DNA of 64,000 nt from Rhodoferax sp. BLA1 (lineage in GTDB: Bacteria > Pseudomonadota > Gammaproteobacteria > Burkholderiales > Burkholderiaceae_C), in contig NZ_SZVI01000013.1 in the NCBI RefSeq assembly GCF_013416775.1, forward strand, positions 868,001 through 932,000, given 5' to 3'. The notes below the pieces were generated by a model. That model did no database searches. It saw only the letters and a program-made list of their open reading frames with translations, and was not told where the DNA came from. Positions 53,400-61,858 of the stretch are shown here, piece by piece. Every line of letters starts with the position of its first letter. Within the stretch, counting starts at the first letter, position 1. The translations under genes and the position numbers were made by a program.

Positions 53400-53794
53400 G
53401 ATGCCCCGAACTTGAGAGCGATCGTTGACCAGCACCACCACACCTACGGGGTCAAGCCGATCTGCAAGGTCATGCAGATTGCCCCGTCCGGGTATCGACG
53501 CCATGTGGTGTTTGTGGTTGACGTCTTTGAGGCATAGAGCCCTCAGTGAGCAACGAGGGCGATTCTTATGACAACGCCTTAGCAGAGACGATCAATGGTC
53601 GGTACAAGGCCGAGTTGACTCACCACCGTGCCCCGTGGAAAGCCAAGATATCCCTGGCTGTGACCACCTTTGAGTGGATGTACTAGTTCAACCACCATCG
53701 ACCTGGATCTATTGGGTATATTCCACCTGCCAAGGCCGAGGTCACCTTCTACCGGCAGCTCGCCGAGAAGGCCGAAACTCCAGTTTCACTTTAA
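53400..53794 (+). pseudogene. Decayed IS3-family transposase (OrfB) fragment
   Basis: Translation in two frames recovers OrfB pieces. The N-terminal DAPNLRAIVDQHHHTYGVKPICKVMQ is followed by APSGYRRH. The frame then jumps to VVFVVDVFEA, with the middle of the DDE domain deleted, and stops at 53535. A second frame gives SVSNEGDSYDNALAETINGR, then YKAELTHHRAPWKAK, a TAG at 53684, [19 protein letters not shown] and a normal end. There are at least one deletion, one frameshift and two stops, so it is inactive. Confidence 0.88.
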
Positions 53795-53799
53795 CTATC

Positions 53800-53825
53800 C
53801 AGCCTCCACGAAACCGGGCGATTCA
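53800..53825. mobile_element. Right terminal inverted repeat of the IS3-family remnant
   Basis: CAGCCTCCACGAAACCGGGC followed by GATTCA directly after the transposase end resembles the terminal inverted repeat of IS3-family elements. The matching left end is not visible in the 5' flank, so only the 3' part of the element remains. Confidence 0.6.
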
Positions 53826-53895
53826 CCAACGGCGTAACTGTGCGTTCTCGCACAACTATGAAGTCATTCGAAAGTTTAAAAAGAAGGGGACAAAC

Positions 53896-55485
53896 ATGAA
53901 ATTCGGATCAACAGCCTCCATAGGCACAAAACTCGGGATCGCCTTTCTGGTCATTTTGTTGCTTTCGATCAGCACATCACTCTTCAGTCTGTATCAATTG
54001 CGCACGGTTTATGGTGGCACGCAGACTCTGACTCAGCGCTGGCTCGCGGGGATCAAAGAGACGAATGAAGTCCGCCATTTTGTGCACAGCACACGCCGCG
54101 CGCAGCTGCGCCTGCTCCCAACCAGCAAAATCGAAGAAGTCGCCACCCGTGAAAAAGATATTCAACGACACGCTGGAAACATAGAAAAAATCCTGGCCAC
54201 CTATGCGCAGCGTGCCATGCCTGCAGATGAGAAAGAACTGTTTTCCACTCTGCAGCTTCGGGTCGCGGATATCGCCACAGGGTCTGCCAATCTGCTGAAC
54301 TTCATGAAAGCCAATGAGGTCCGAGATGAAGCCCAGTTATATGCTCTGAATGAAGCGCTCGCAAAAGTCATGGGCAGTGCGGAACAGGCACTGACAAGCT
54401 TGATCAAATACAACCAGGAAGGTGCTTTGGCTGCTGAACAAACCGCAGCAGCCATTTACAGCACAGCGATTCAACTCTGCACAGCGCTCATTGCCTTGAC
54501 CACTGTCTTGGGCATCGTGCTGGCCATCGTCATCACCCGCAGCATCACTCGCCCGCTGCAAATGGTTGGTCATGTGATGGAGAAAGTGGGTCATGGCAAC
54601 TTGACGATGCAAGTGACCCAAGACCGTCAGGATGAGATCGGTGTGCTGCAACGCAGCCTGATCAACATGACGCACGCCTTGCGGCAGTTGATTGGCCAAG
54701 TCCAAGACAGCGCACGCAATGTGAGCAGTGTCAGTGGCGAAATTGCTGCAGGCAACCTGGACTTGTCCAGCCGAACAGAAGAAAGCGCCATCAGCCTACA
54801 ACGCACCAATGCGGCCATTCAGCACCTGCAGGAAACTATCACTCAGTCGTCAGAATCTGCCCGCAGTGCCAATGAGCTGGCCGGCACAGCCTCTGCCATT
54901 GCCCAGCGCGGTGGTCAGGTCGTTGCGGATGTTGTACAAAACATGCAAACCATTACCGAGAGCTCACGCAAGATATCAGACATCATCGGAGTCATTGATG
55001 GCATTGCCTTTCAGACCAATATCCTCGCATTGAATGCCGCTGTGGAAGCGGCCCGGGCAGGCGATCAAGGCCGTGGATTTGCGGTCGTGGCGAGTGAAGT
55101 GCGCAGCCTGGCACAACGTTCGGCCGAGGCGGCCAAGGAAATCAAGCAGCTGATCAATGCATCTGTGAACAATGTCGAAACAGGTTCGGAAATGGTCGCC
55201 ACTGCAGGTGCAACCATTCAGGATTTGGTGGTGTCGGTTTCCCGCGTGAGCGACATAATTGCTGAAATTGCCCAGTCATCCGAGAGCGAACGCCATGAAG
55301 TTTTGCGAATCAATCAAGCAATCAACGAACTGGAACAAATGACCCAGCAGAATGCGGCTTTGGTGGAGGAATCCTCGGCGGCGGCAGACAGCCTGAAAGT
55401 CCAAGCTGCCTCAATGTTGCAAGCCATCAGCCGGTTTGATGCAGGCATTGCCCAACAGCCACTGGCCTTACCAAGGTTGAGTTGA
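53896..55485 (+). CDS. Methyl-accepting chemotaxis protein
   Basis: A 529-residue transmembrane chemoreceptor. The start at 53896 ([14 protein letters not shown]) has AAGGGG upstream; a longer frame from 53674 would read through the IS remnant. TM1 (about 10-32), a four-helix periplasmic ligand domain (about 33-190), TM2 (about 190-215), HAMP, and the signalling hairpin with the conserved tip [53 protein letters not shown]. No CheR-binding pentapeptide is seen at the C-terminus. Codon use and GC are lower than in neighbours, consistent with a younger arrival next to the IS remnant. Confidence 0.94.
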   Translation: MKFGSTASIGTKLGIAFLVILLLSISTSLFSLYQLRTVYGGTQTLTQRWLAGIKETNEVRHFVHSTRRAQLRLLPTSKIEEVATREKDIQRHAGNIEKILATYAQRAMPADEKELFSTLQLRVADIATGSANLLNFMKANEVRDEAQLYALNEALAKVMGSAEQALTSLIKYNQEGALAAEQTAAAIYSTAIQLCTALIALTTVLGIVLAIVITRSITRPLQMVGHVMEKVGHGNLTMQVTQDRQDEIGVLQRSLINMTHALRQLIGQVQDSARNVSSVSGEIAAGNLDLSSRTEESAISLQRTNAAIQHLQETITQSSESARSANELAGTASAIAQRGGQVVADVVQNMQTITESSRKISDIIGVIDGIAFQTNILALNAAVEAARAGDQGRGFAVVASEVRSLAQRSAEAAKEIKQLINASVNNVETGSEMVATAGATIQDLVVSVSRVSDIIAEIAQSSESERHEVLRINQAINELEQMTQQNAALVEESSAAADSLKVQAASMLQAISRFDAGIAQQPLALPRLS

Positions 55486-55807
55486 ACGGTTAACACCGCA
55501 GGATTTCTAACTGACCAATGTTTTGGCTGCCTCTGGCCCGGACATCAAATGCCCTGCATCTTGCCCCCAACTTGTAGTAGCACAGCACACCGGGTACGCC
55601 AACCAACCCAGGGGTGTGGGCTGGGCGGAAGTTGAGGCCGATTTTAAAAAGCGAAGCGTCATGAGGCCTCGGCTTTCGGCCAGCCCGCGCCCCGGACCAC
55701 ACCCACGAAGGGCTTCAACAAAAGCCTAAACGGCCTCCAACGCAAGCAACTTCTGGATCAGCGACCGGATGAGGACATCGCCGCGCCGCAAACGCCAGTG
55801 TCCCGCC
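55486..55807. other. Intergenic region with possible gene remnants
   Basis: About 320 bases with no gene I can support. At 55724-55751 the sequence matches the 3' end of lysA (24 of 28 bases, same orientation) and read on the minus strand ends LIRSLIQKLLALEAV-stop, compared with AELLALEAV-stop for LysA. The rest holds only short open frames. Confidence 0.5.
55724..55751 (-). repeat. Partial copy of the lysA 3' end (direct repeat flanking vapBC)
   Basis: Matches 56542-56569, the last codons and stop of lysA, at 24 of 28 positions including an 11-base perfect run GCCTCCAACGC. With the lysA end it brackets the vapBC module in direct orientation. Confidence 0.45.
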
Positions 55808-56203
55808 TCACACCTTCAACAAAGTCACCCCCCGCAGCCCGGCTTTGCCCGAGCGCTGAACGAAGTTTTTGTCAAAGGTGACGAACTTCTGGCCCTCGGC
55901 GCACTGCGCGGCATGCAGTGCGTCGGCAAAATCCAGCCCCTTGGCATAAGCATCCAGCACACGCTGTGCCAATACCGGATCGGCAGCGCTGATGTTTTCC
56001 AGGTTTAAAAAGTCACGAAAACTGGCTTCAATCACTGGCGCCTTCAGCGCATAACAGGCGCGCAACACCCATTCACATTCCATTAGGACGGACATGGCCA
56101 CCGTGCAGGGCTCGGCAGCCACCAGCTTCTCGGCGGCAGTGGCTTGCGCGTCATCGTCGCCTACCAGCAGGCGAATCACCACGTTGGTGTCAAGCGCAGC
56201 CAT
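55808..56203 (-). CDS. vapC: PIN-domain ribonuclease toxin (VapC type)
   Basis: A 131-residue PIN-domain protein. The acidic metal-binding residues are Asp5 (LDTNVV), Glu42 (MECEW), Asp91/Asp94 (LDFADALHAA) and Asp111 (TFDKNF). VapC toxins cleave tRNA or rRNA; the target here is unknown. The start overlaps the antitoxin stop by one base, the usual coupled arrangement. Confidence 0.92.
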   Translation of the reverse strand: MAALDTNVVIRLLVGDDDAQATAAEKLVAAEPCTVAMSVLMECEWVLRACYALKAPVIEASFRDFLNLENISAADPVLAQRVLDAYAKGLDFADALHAAQCAEGQKFVTFDKNFVQRSGKAGLRGVTLLKV

Positions 56204-56472
56204 CAGTTCTGGTTTCGGTTCTTGGCTTCTTGCAACACAGCGGCGTTCATGTCTTTCAGGCTGACCGCCGGGCCTTTGTAAGCCACCCGACTGCGGATGG
56301 CGGCCAGACCCTCTGGCAAAGCCGTGGTCTGGCGGGCCACTACCGGTTTGAGCAACACGCCTTCAACCGTGTCAATCACTTCAAGCCGCGTGCCAACCTG
56401 CCAATCGTGTGCATCGCGCAGTGCTTTGGGGATGATGACTTGCCCTTTGCTGGACAACAAGGTCAGTTGCAT
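56203..56472 (-). CDS. vapB: AbrB/SpoVT-type antitoxin (VapB type)
   Basis: An 89-residue protein with an N-terminal swapped-hairpin DNA-binding domain (MQLTLLSSKGQVIIPKALRDAHDWQVGTRLEV) and a C-terminal tail that should wrap the toxin (VSLKDMNAAVLQEA). It neutralises VapC and represses the operon; a perfect 18-bp palindrome lies 21 bases upstream of its start. Confidence 0.92.
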   Translation of the reverse strand: MQLTLLSSKGQVIIPKALRDAHDWQVGTRLEVIDTVEGVLLKPVVARQTTALPEGLAAIRSRVAYKGPAVSLKDMNAAVLQEAKNRNQN

Positions 56473-56493
56473 GGGATGCCCTTTCGTGGAAAA

Positions 56494-56511
56494 GTAAGAT
56501 TTGAATCTTAC
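56494..56511. promoter_or_regulatory. Operator palindrome of vapBC
   Basis: GTAAGATT-TG-AATCTTAC, perfect 8-bp arms, between the antitoxin start and the lysA 3' end. The position fits autorepression by the VapB or VapBC complex. Confidence 0.8.
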
Positions 56512-56543
56512 CTTGCCTTCCCAAATCTACCAACCCATGCGGC

Positions 56544-57794
56544 TTAAACCGCCTCCAACGCCAACAACTCCGCCACCGTCTGTCTGCGCCGAATGAGCCG
56601 AGGCTGGCCATTTTCAACAAGCACCTCGGGGATCAAAGGCCGGGTGTTGTAGTTGGAGGACATCGACGCGCCATACGCGCCGGTGTCGTGGATCACCAGC
56701 AGGTCACCCACCTGGGCCTGCGGCAGCACGCGGGTTAACACCACACCACCCTCGCCTTGTGTGAACACATCGCCCGACTCACACAGCGGGCCGCCGACCA
56801 CCGTCTCATACGTCGGGCCGGCAGCGGCTGTGCCGTCGGCGTGAATCAGCTCCATGCCGTGATAACTACCGTACATGGCCGGGCGCATCAGGTCGCTGAA
56901 ACCGGCATCCACCAAGACAAAACGGGCGCTGCCCTGGTCTTTGACGGCGCGCACCTCGGCCACCAGCACGCCGGATTCGGCCACCAGGTAACGGCCCGGC
57001 TCTATCTCCAACGCCACCGGGTGGCCCAGCAGGGCGGCAATCTGCTGGCGGGCTGCGTCCCACAGGCTGAAGTAGTGCGCCGTGTCAATCTGCGGCTCAC
57101 CAGCCTGGTACGGGATCGACAAGCCGCCGCCGGACGAAATGGCCTGCAGGTCCAGACCCTGCGCCTTGACGGTGCGCACCAGCGCCACCATCGCACCACA
57201 CACCTCCTGCAAATGGCTGTAATCCACGCCCGAGCCAATGTGCATGTGCAGGCCCACCAGCTTGAGGCCGTTGGCGCGCACTTTGTCGAGCGCCTGGGGC
57301 AAATCACCGTGCCAGATGCCGTGTTTGCTGTGTTCACCGCCGGTGTTGGTTTTGTTGCTGTGGCCGTGGCCAAAACCGGGGTTGATGCGCAACCACACCG
57401 GGTGGCCGGGGCTGACCGCGCCCAGCTGGTCCTGCATGTCGATGGAGCCGCAGTTCACCGGCACACCGAGTTCGGCCACGCGGGCCAGCGTGGTGCGGTC
57501 CAGCAGGTCGGCGGTGAAGACGATCTCGGCATGGCCGTTATGCACACCGGGTGTGAAGCCTGCGGCCAGGGCACGTTCAATCTCACCGAGAGAGACCGAA
57601 TCCACACTCACACCACAGCGCTTCATGAGGCGCAGGATGTGGGTGTTGGAATTGGCCTTCTGGGCGAAGCGGATCACGTCAAAGGAGCGCAGTGCGGCCA
57701 CTTGTCGTTCGATGGTGGCAGCGTCATAGACCCACAGCGGTGTGCCGTGGGTGTGGGCCAAACTGGCCAGGGTGTCGGGGGTAAATGGGTTCAT
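56544..57794 (-). CDS. lysA: Diaminopimelate decarboxylase
   Basis: PLP enzyme that converts meso-diaminopimelate to lysine, 416 residues. It has a fold-III N-terminal barrel with the PLP lysine in VIRFAQKANSN and HMHIGSGVDY, SSGGGLSIPY, and EPGRYLVAESG. GPLCESGDVF carries the active-site Cys-Glu-Ser of the C-terminal domain. The 3' end adjoins the vapBC module. The divergent side holds a CorA-like gene, then lysR, the probable activator. Confidence 0.97.
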   Translation of the reverse strand: MNPFTPDTLASLAHTHGTPLWVYDAATIERQVAALRSFDVIRFAQKANSNTHILRLMKRCGVSVDSVSLGEIERALAAGFTPGVHNGHAEIVFTADLLDRTTLARVAELGVPVNCGSIDMQDQLGAVSPGHPVWLRINPGFGHGHSNKTNTGGEHSKHGIWHGDLPQALDKVRANGLKLVGLHMHIGSGVDYSHLQEVCGAMVALVRTVKAQGLDLQAISSGGGLSIPYQAGEPQIDTAHYFSLWDAARQQIAALLGHPVALEIEPGRYLVAESGVLVAEVRAVKDQGSARFVLVDAGFSDLMRPAMYGSYHGMELIHADGTAAAGPTYETVVGGPLCESGDVFTQGEGGVVLTRVLPQAQVGDLLVIHDTGAYGASMSSNYNTRPLIPEVLVENGQPRLIRRRQTVAELLALEAV

Positions 57795-57894
57795 GGGGGC
57801 ATGATGCCCACCCTAAGCTATTCAATCAATGCCAATTTTGTTCTCATACCATTCAATACGGATATGATTTAATCCCAACAAACCTTGACGGGAA

Positions 57895-59565
57895 ATGAGC
57901 TGCATGCTGTCGCCACAAGAACACACGGTCGCTGACAAACTGGTGCGTTTGTTTCATGCCAGCCTGGTCTGGCCTTTGCAAATTGAACCCCTGCCAGACA
58001 CCCGGTCTCGCGGCCGCCATTGGGAGGCCTTCGAACGCAGTGAACAGGCACGGGCCTGGCGCCGGATCGATGACGAGTTCACAGACGACCCCAGCGGTTT
58101 CCATGAGCGGCATTACCGCGAATTTGTGTCGTTTCTGCCTTATGTGCAACGCTTTTTGTATGGTGAGGCGCGCAGCGCCCAGGGCTCGGCAGACCCACAG
58201 GTGGGTCGGTCACCGATGCACATTTTCCGGCGCAACGACATCACGGGTCTGCGTCTGACCTTGCACGAGGGTCAGACACCGATTGAGCTGCACATTGTTC
58301 ACATCGACCTCTATTTTTTTGACGACCTGGATCTGGTTCAGTTGAACCTGGAGGTCAATGCACACGATCTGCCGCTGGACACGGCCCGCGACGTCCTGTT
58401 CCGGTTTGGCCGCGCCTACCCATCGGGTTGGGAAGAAGGTGGCGACGGGCTGCACAACGCCCACTTAGCCGAGTGGCTGGGCCCCGATGGTCAGGTGGTG
58501 GCACGCTCCGACACCCAGCGGCGTGAGAAATATCTGAGTTATGTCTGCCAGCATCGCAGCCCCTGCATTTCTGAACATTGGGCCCGCTTGCTGCGTCCTC
58601 TGGTGCTGGCGCACTCGGAGGAGCCCGGCGAGCTGCGCTTTCGGCTGATTGAATACCACCGCATGCCCGTAATGGCTTATCTGGCGCTTGAGCGCCCCAC
58701 CTCGCTGACCGCGGACGACTGGGTCCGGCTCGGACTGGCTTCGCAGTTGCACCCCGAGGAGGCGGTACCGGTCAACGACCCAAGTGTCAAGGAGTTTGAC
58801 CAGCGTTACTGCCAGGACCGGTTCTGGACCGGCCTGCGCTCTGGCCCCCACACCCGTTTTATCTGCACCGGCAACTCTTTGACCGTGGTGGGGGATGCCA
58901 ACCTGCCTTTTTTTGTGGATGGTGAACGCGGTGTGCTGGCGCAGTTTCGGCACCAGTATTTCCTGATATTCCTGATTGCCCATTTGCACCGTGCGTCGCT
59001 GCTGGTTTTTTCAGATGTGCTGATTGGTGCGGTCAACGCCCTCAATATCCGCGACGACGATTCGGTGCGCCTGTTCAAACGCCGGATTCGCGCCAATTTC
59101 GAGACCTTTTTGCGTTTCACGCACCGCTACTGGTTTCACGAACTCTCTGAGCGTCCCCATGTACAAGCCACCTTCCGGATGTGTTCCAACCATTTGCGCA
59201 ACGACGCCCTGTATGAGGAGGTGCGCGACGAAATCCGGGAGATGAGCCAGTACCTCGACAGTGACTCGCAGCGGCGCCAGTCCAACACGGTGGTCCGCCT
59301 GACGGTGATCACCATTTTGGGTCTGATTGCCACGGTGACCACCGGCTACTTCGGCATGAACATCATCGCCTTTGGCGACGCTCCGGTATCTGAGCGCGTG
59401 TTACACGGTCTGGTGGCGACAGCGGTGTTTGTGGCGCTGGTGTTGTACGCCGTGTCCCGGTCCCAACGTCTGTCCGCTTTTCTGGAGGCCATGTCCAACG
59501 AACGGCTGTCCTTCGGCGGGAAACTCAGCGCCTTTTGGAAGGTGTTTGGCAAGCGCAAGCCCTGA
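57895..59565 (+). CDS. CorA-family divalent cation transporter-like protein
   Basis: A 556-residue protein. The C-terminal 80 or so residues hold two membrane helices (about 465-483 and 500-520) with the CorA signature GYFGMN at residues 484-489 between them. The preceding long helix (FLRFTHRYWFHELSERPHVQATFRMC) fits the stalk of CorA. The large N-terminal part (about 1-330) does not resemble standard CorA domains and contains an FDDLDLVQLNLEV segment; its role is unknown. Mg2+, Ni2+ or Zn2+ could be the ion. It is divergent from lysA and 7 bases before lysR. Confidence 0.85.
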   Translation: MSCMLSPQEHTVADKLVRLFHASLVWPLQIEPLPDTRSRGRHWEAFERSEQARAWRRIDDEFTDDPSGFHERHYREFVSFLPYVQRFLYGEARSAQGSADPQVGRSPMHIFRRNDITGLRLTLHEGQTPIELHIVHIDLYFFDDLDLVQLNLEVNAHDLPLDTARDVLFRFGRAYPSGWEEGGDGLHNAHLAEWLGPDGQVVARSDTQRREKYLSYVCQHRSPCISEHWARLLRPLVLAHSEEPGELRFRLIEYHRMPVMAYLALERPTSLTADDWVRLGLASQLHPEEAVPVNDPSVKEFDQRYCQDRFWTGLRSGPHTRFICTGNSLTVVGDANLPFFVDGERGVLAQFRHQYFLIFLIAHLHRASLLVFSDVLIGAVNALNIRDDDSVRLFKRRIRANFETFLRFTHRYWFHELSERPHVQATFRMCSNHLRNDALYEEVRDEIREMSQYLDSDSQRRQSNTVVRLTVITILGLIATVTTGYFGMNIIAFGDAPVSERVLHGLVATAVFVALVLYAVSRSQRLSAFLEAMSNERLSFGGKLSAFWKVFGKRKP

Positions 59566-59572
59566 TTCACGC

Positions 59573-60520
59573 ATGTGTCCTGCATCACAAGGGGCTGTGC
59601 CCCCTGCCCTTACCCACCGCCAATTGGCGATTTTTCGCGCCATCATGCAACACGGCAACCTGAGCCGCGCCGCTGAGGTGACCACCTCCAGCCAGCCGAC
59701 CCTGAGCCGCGAACTGGCGCGGCTGGAGTACCTGCTGGGTTTTGATTTGTTTGACCGGGTGCGGGGCCGCTTGCGCCCCACGGTGCGGGCACTGGCGCTG
59801 ATGCAGGAGGTGGAGCGCTCGTTTGTGGGGCTCGATCAGATTGCCGCACGAGCGCAGGAGTTGCGAACCATGTCCACCGGGCGACTGCGCCTGGCTTGCC
59901 TGCCTGCGCTGGCCCAGGCCTTTGTGCCGAGTGCGCTGGGGGCGTTTACGCAAGCGCTGCCACAGGCGGCGGTGAGCATCTTCCCGGAAGAGTCACCCTG
60001 GCTGGAGCAGGCCATGAGTGAGCAGCGGTTTGATCTGGGCCTGAGTGAAACGCAACAGGCGCCCACTGGCGTGACGCTGAAGCCGCTGTTGCAGGTGAAC
60101 GAGGTGGCGGTTTTGCCACGGGGCCATGCGCTGGCCCGGTTTGACGTGCTGACACCCCAACACTTTGAGGGGCAGCGTTTTATCAGTCTGGCCGTCGATG
60201 ACAGTTACCGCCAAGCGATTGATCACATGTTTGCCCAGGCCGGTGTGAGCCGCACGATGGTGCTGGAGACCGCCAGCGCCGCCGCCGTGTGCGCGATGGT
60301 GCGCCAGGGGCTGGGGGTGGCCATCGTCAACCCGCTGACCGCATTGGCACTGGCTGGCCCGGAGCTGCTGGTACGGCCGCTCAGTGTGGCCATCGCCTTT
60401 CAGGTGAGTCTGCTGCTGCCCGAGCTGGCGGCGCCGCACCCCTTGCGGGATGCGTTGGTCACGGCCATGGAAACAACTGCCGAAGAGATGCAGCGAACAC
60501 TGGCACTTCAGAATAAATAG
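59573..60520 (+). CDS. lysR: LysR-type activator of lysA
   Basis: A 315-residue LysR-family regulator that resembles E. coli LysR itself. The HTH region has TSSQPTLSRELARLEYLLGFDLFDRVRGRLRPT. The effector domain has ESPWLEQAMSEQRFDLGLSETQ, DDSYRQAIDHMF, and SAAAVCAMVRQGLGVAIVNPLTAL, nearly the same pattern as the E. coli protein. The start at 59573 is chosen because the reading from 59372 lies inside the CorA-like gene. Its TAG stop overlaps the dispersed repeat. It should activate lysA in the absence of lysine, although the CorA-like gene lies between them. Confidence 0.93.
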   Translation: MCPASQGAVPPALTHRQLAIFRAIMQHGNLSRAAEVTTSSQPTLSRELARLEYLLGFDLFDRVRGRLRPTVRALALMQEVERSFVGLDQIAARAQELRTMSTGRLRLACLPALAQAFVPSALGAFTQALPQAAVSIFPEESPWLEQAMSEQRFDLGLSETQQAPTGVTLKPLLQVNEVAVLPRGHALARFDVLTPQHFEGQRFISLAVDDSYRQAIDHMFAQAGVSRTMVLETASAAAVCAMVRQGLGVAIVNPLTALALAGPELLVRPLSVAIAFQVSLLLPELAAPHPLRDALVTAMETTAEEMQRTLALQNK

Positions 60521-60558
60521 CTGTTGACCTTTGATATATAAGGGCTAGCGGCCAAAAA
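60517..60558 (+). repeat. Dispersed palindromic repeat, copy at the 3' end of lysR
   Basis: ATAGCT, 19 bases, GGGCTAGCGGC. The TAG of the first ATAG is the lysR stop codon (60518-60520). It lies between lysR and a convergent gene. Confidence 0.82.
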
Positions 60559-60606
60559 GATGCTGAACGACAGGCCAAAGGCCTGAGCAGACCTCAAAGC
60601 CTACGG

Positions 60607-61683
60607 CTACAAATCCACCTGCTGCAGCGTGCCAGCGGCCCCCGATTCGTACAAAAACACACCGGTGCTGCGCACCTGGCCCAGGGTCTGGTTGCTGGCC
60701 GTGTTGACGGAGAACGGGCTGGCCACCCGGCCCAGGTACAAGGCGCCGACACCGTTCTGGGCCAAGCTGGTCAAGCTGTCCTGACCATCGGCGTTTTTTT
60801 GCCAGACTTGTAACTGGCTGTACACCGCGTCGTTCTCGTCGATCCACAAATTGCCGTCCAGGTCGTACTGGGCCAGGTCGGCAAACCCGTCGCCGCTGCT
60901 GGGGCCAAACAGCTCGGTGCCGTTGTTCACTTGGCCGTCTTTGTTTTTGTCCAGCACCAGGAAGCCGCTGCCACCGGCCACAAACGCGATGTTCTCGGTC
61001 TGGCCGTCGGCATTGAGGTCAAAAGCAAACTGCGCGTCGCTCAGCTGGGCGCCAGTGCCATCGAAGTTGATCACCAGCGGGTCCTGGCGCACCGCGTCAC
61101 CCGCGCGAATCGACAGGCTGCTGTCTTGCACAAAGCTGCGGCTCATGGCCAATTGCAGGCTGAACTGGATCGTCTGGCCGTCACTCGTTTTGACCACACC
61201 CTGGGCGCTGACCTGGGTGGATTCGGCCTCGACAATGTGTTCACTGGCATTGATCTCCAGGCCCCAGCCAGCCGCTTGCGGTGCCGTTGCCGCCTGGGTG
61301 CTGCTGGCTGCTGCGGGCGGTGACAGCACCTCGGCGCTGGTTTGGGCTTGCAGATCACGTGCGTCAAACACCTTCACCTCGCGCCCGGTGATGGCTTTGA
61401 CCATGTCCATCAGCACCCGCAGGCGCGGCGCCAGCGACTGAATGTCGCCGTCGGATACCGCCTCACCCGCTGGGACAGCCTGAGCTTGCGCTTGTTGCAA
61501 CAGCTTCTGACGCGCGCCGTCCGAGAGCGTCACACGCACCGCCGGGGTGTGCTGCACGTCACGCTCAAGTGAGCGCGGCGAAGGTGCTTGGCCAACCCAG
61601 GCGCGCAAGCGGGTCTGCGTGCTGCGCCAGGACAGGCTGCTGTGCTGGCTTTGCAGGGCGACGGCGGATTCGGTGATCTTCAT
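60607..61683 (-). CDS. Uncharacterised protein with calcium-binding (EF-hand-like) repeats
   Basis: A 358-residue protein with no clear signal peptide. The N-terminal half is Gln/Ala-rich and helical. The C-terminal half has three Asp-rich loops of calcium type: DLNADGQTEN, DKNKDGQVNNGTELFGP and DLDGNLWIDENDAV. This pattern is common in large secreted or surface proteins and in a family of conserved betaproteobacterial proteins of unknown function. It is monocistronic and convergent with lysR. Confidence 0.8.
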   Translation of the reverse strand: MKITESAVALQSQHSSLSWRSTQTRLRAWVGQAPSPRSLERDVQHTPAVRVTLSDGARQKLLQQAQAQAVPAGEAVSDGDIQSLAPRLRVLMDMVKAITGREVKVFDARDLQAQTSAEVLSPPAAASSTQAATAPQAAGWGLEINASEHIVEAESTQVSAQGVVKTSDGQTIQFSLQLAMSRSFVQDSSLSIRAGDAVRQDPLVINFDGTGAQLSDAQFAFDLNADGQTENIAFVAGGSGFLVLDKNKDGQVNNGTELFGPSSGDGFADLAQYDLDGNLWIDENDAVYSQLQVWQKNADGQDSLTSLAQNGVGALYLGRVASPFSVNTASNQTLGQVRSTGVFLYESGAAGTLQQVDL

Positions 61684-61858
61684 AAACGCTCATCGGCAGA
61701 AATGAACTGGAATTCACCCTCTTTTTTCACTTTATTTTTCAACACCCCATCCGCAGACGCGGGTGCCTGTGTGAACAAACGCACACACTTTGGGCGGCAC
61801 TTGGCAGTATGCTGCCCTTTGCCAAACCGGCATGGTTTTCCAATCTGAGGAGCCCAGC

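Noticed and set aside
53674..53895. N-terminal extension of the chemoreceptor
   Set aside because: The frame runs through the IS3 remnant, has no ribosome site, and the receptor homology and membrane helix begin at 53896.
59372..59572. Longer N-terminus for LysR
   Set aside because: It would lie inside the CorA-like gene and encodes Cys/Pro/Trp-rich text unlike any LysR protein.
61790..61858. Longer N-terminus for the HiPIP
   Set aside because: The start at 61859 has a GAGGAG site and begins the Tat/lipoprotein signal; the extension has neither.
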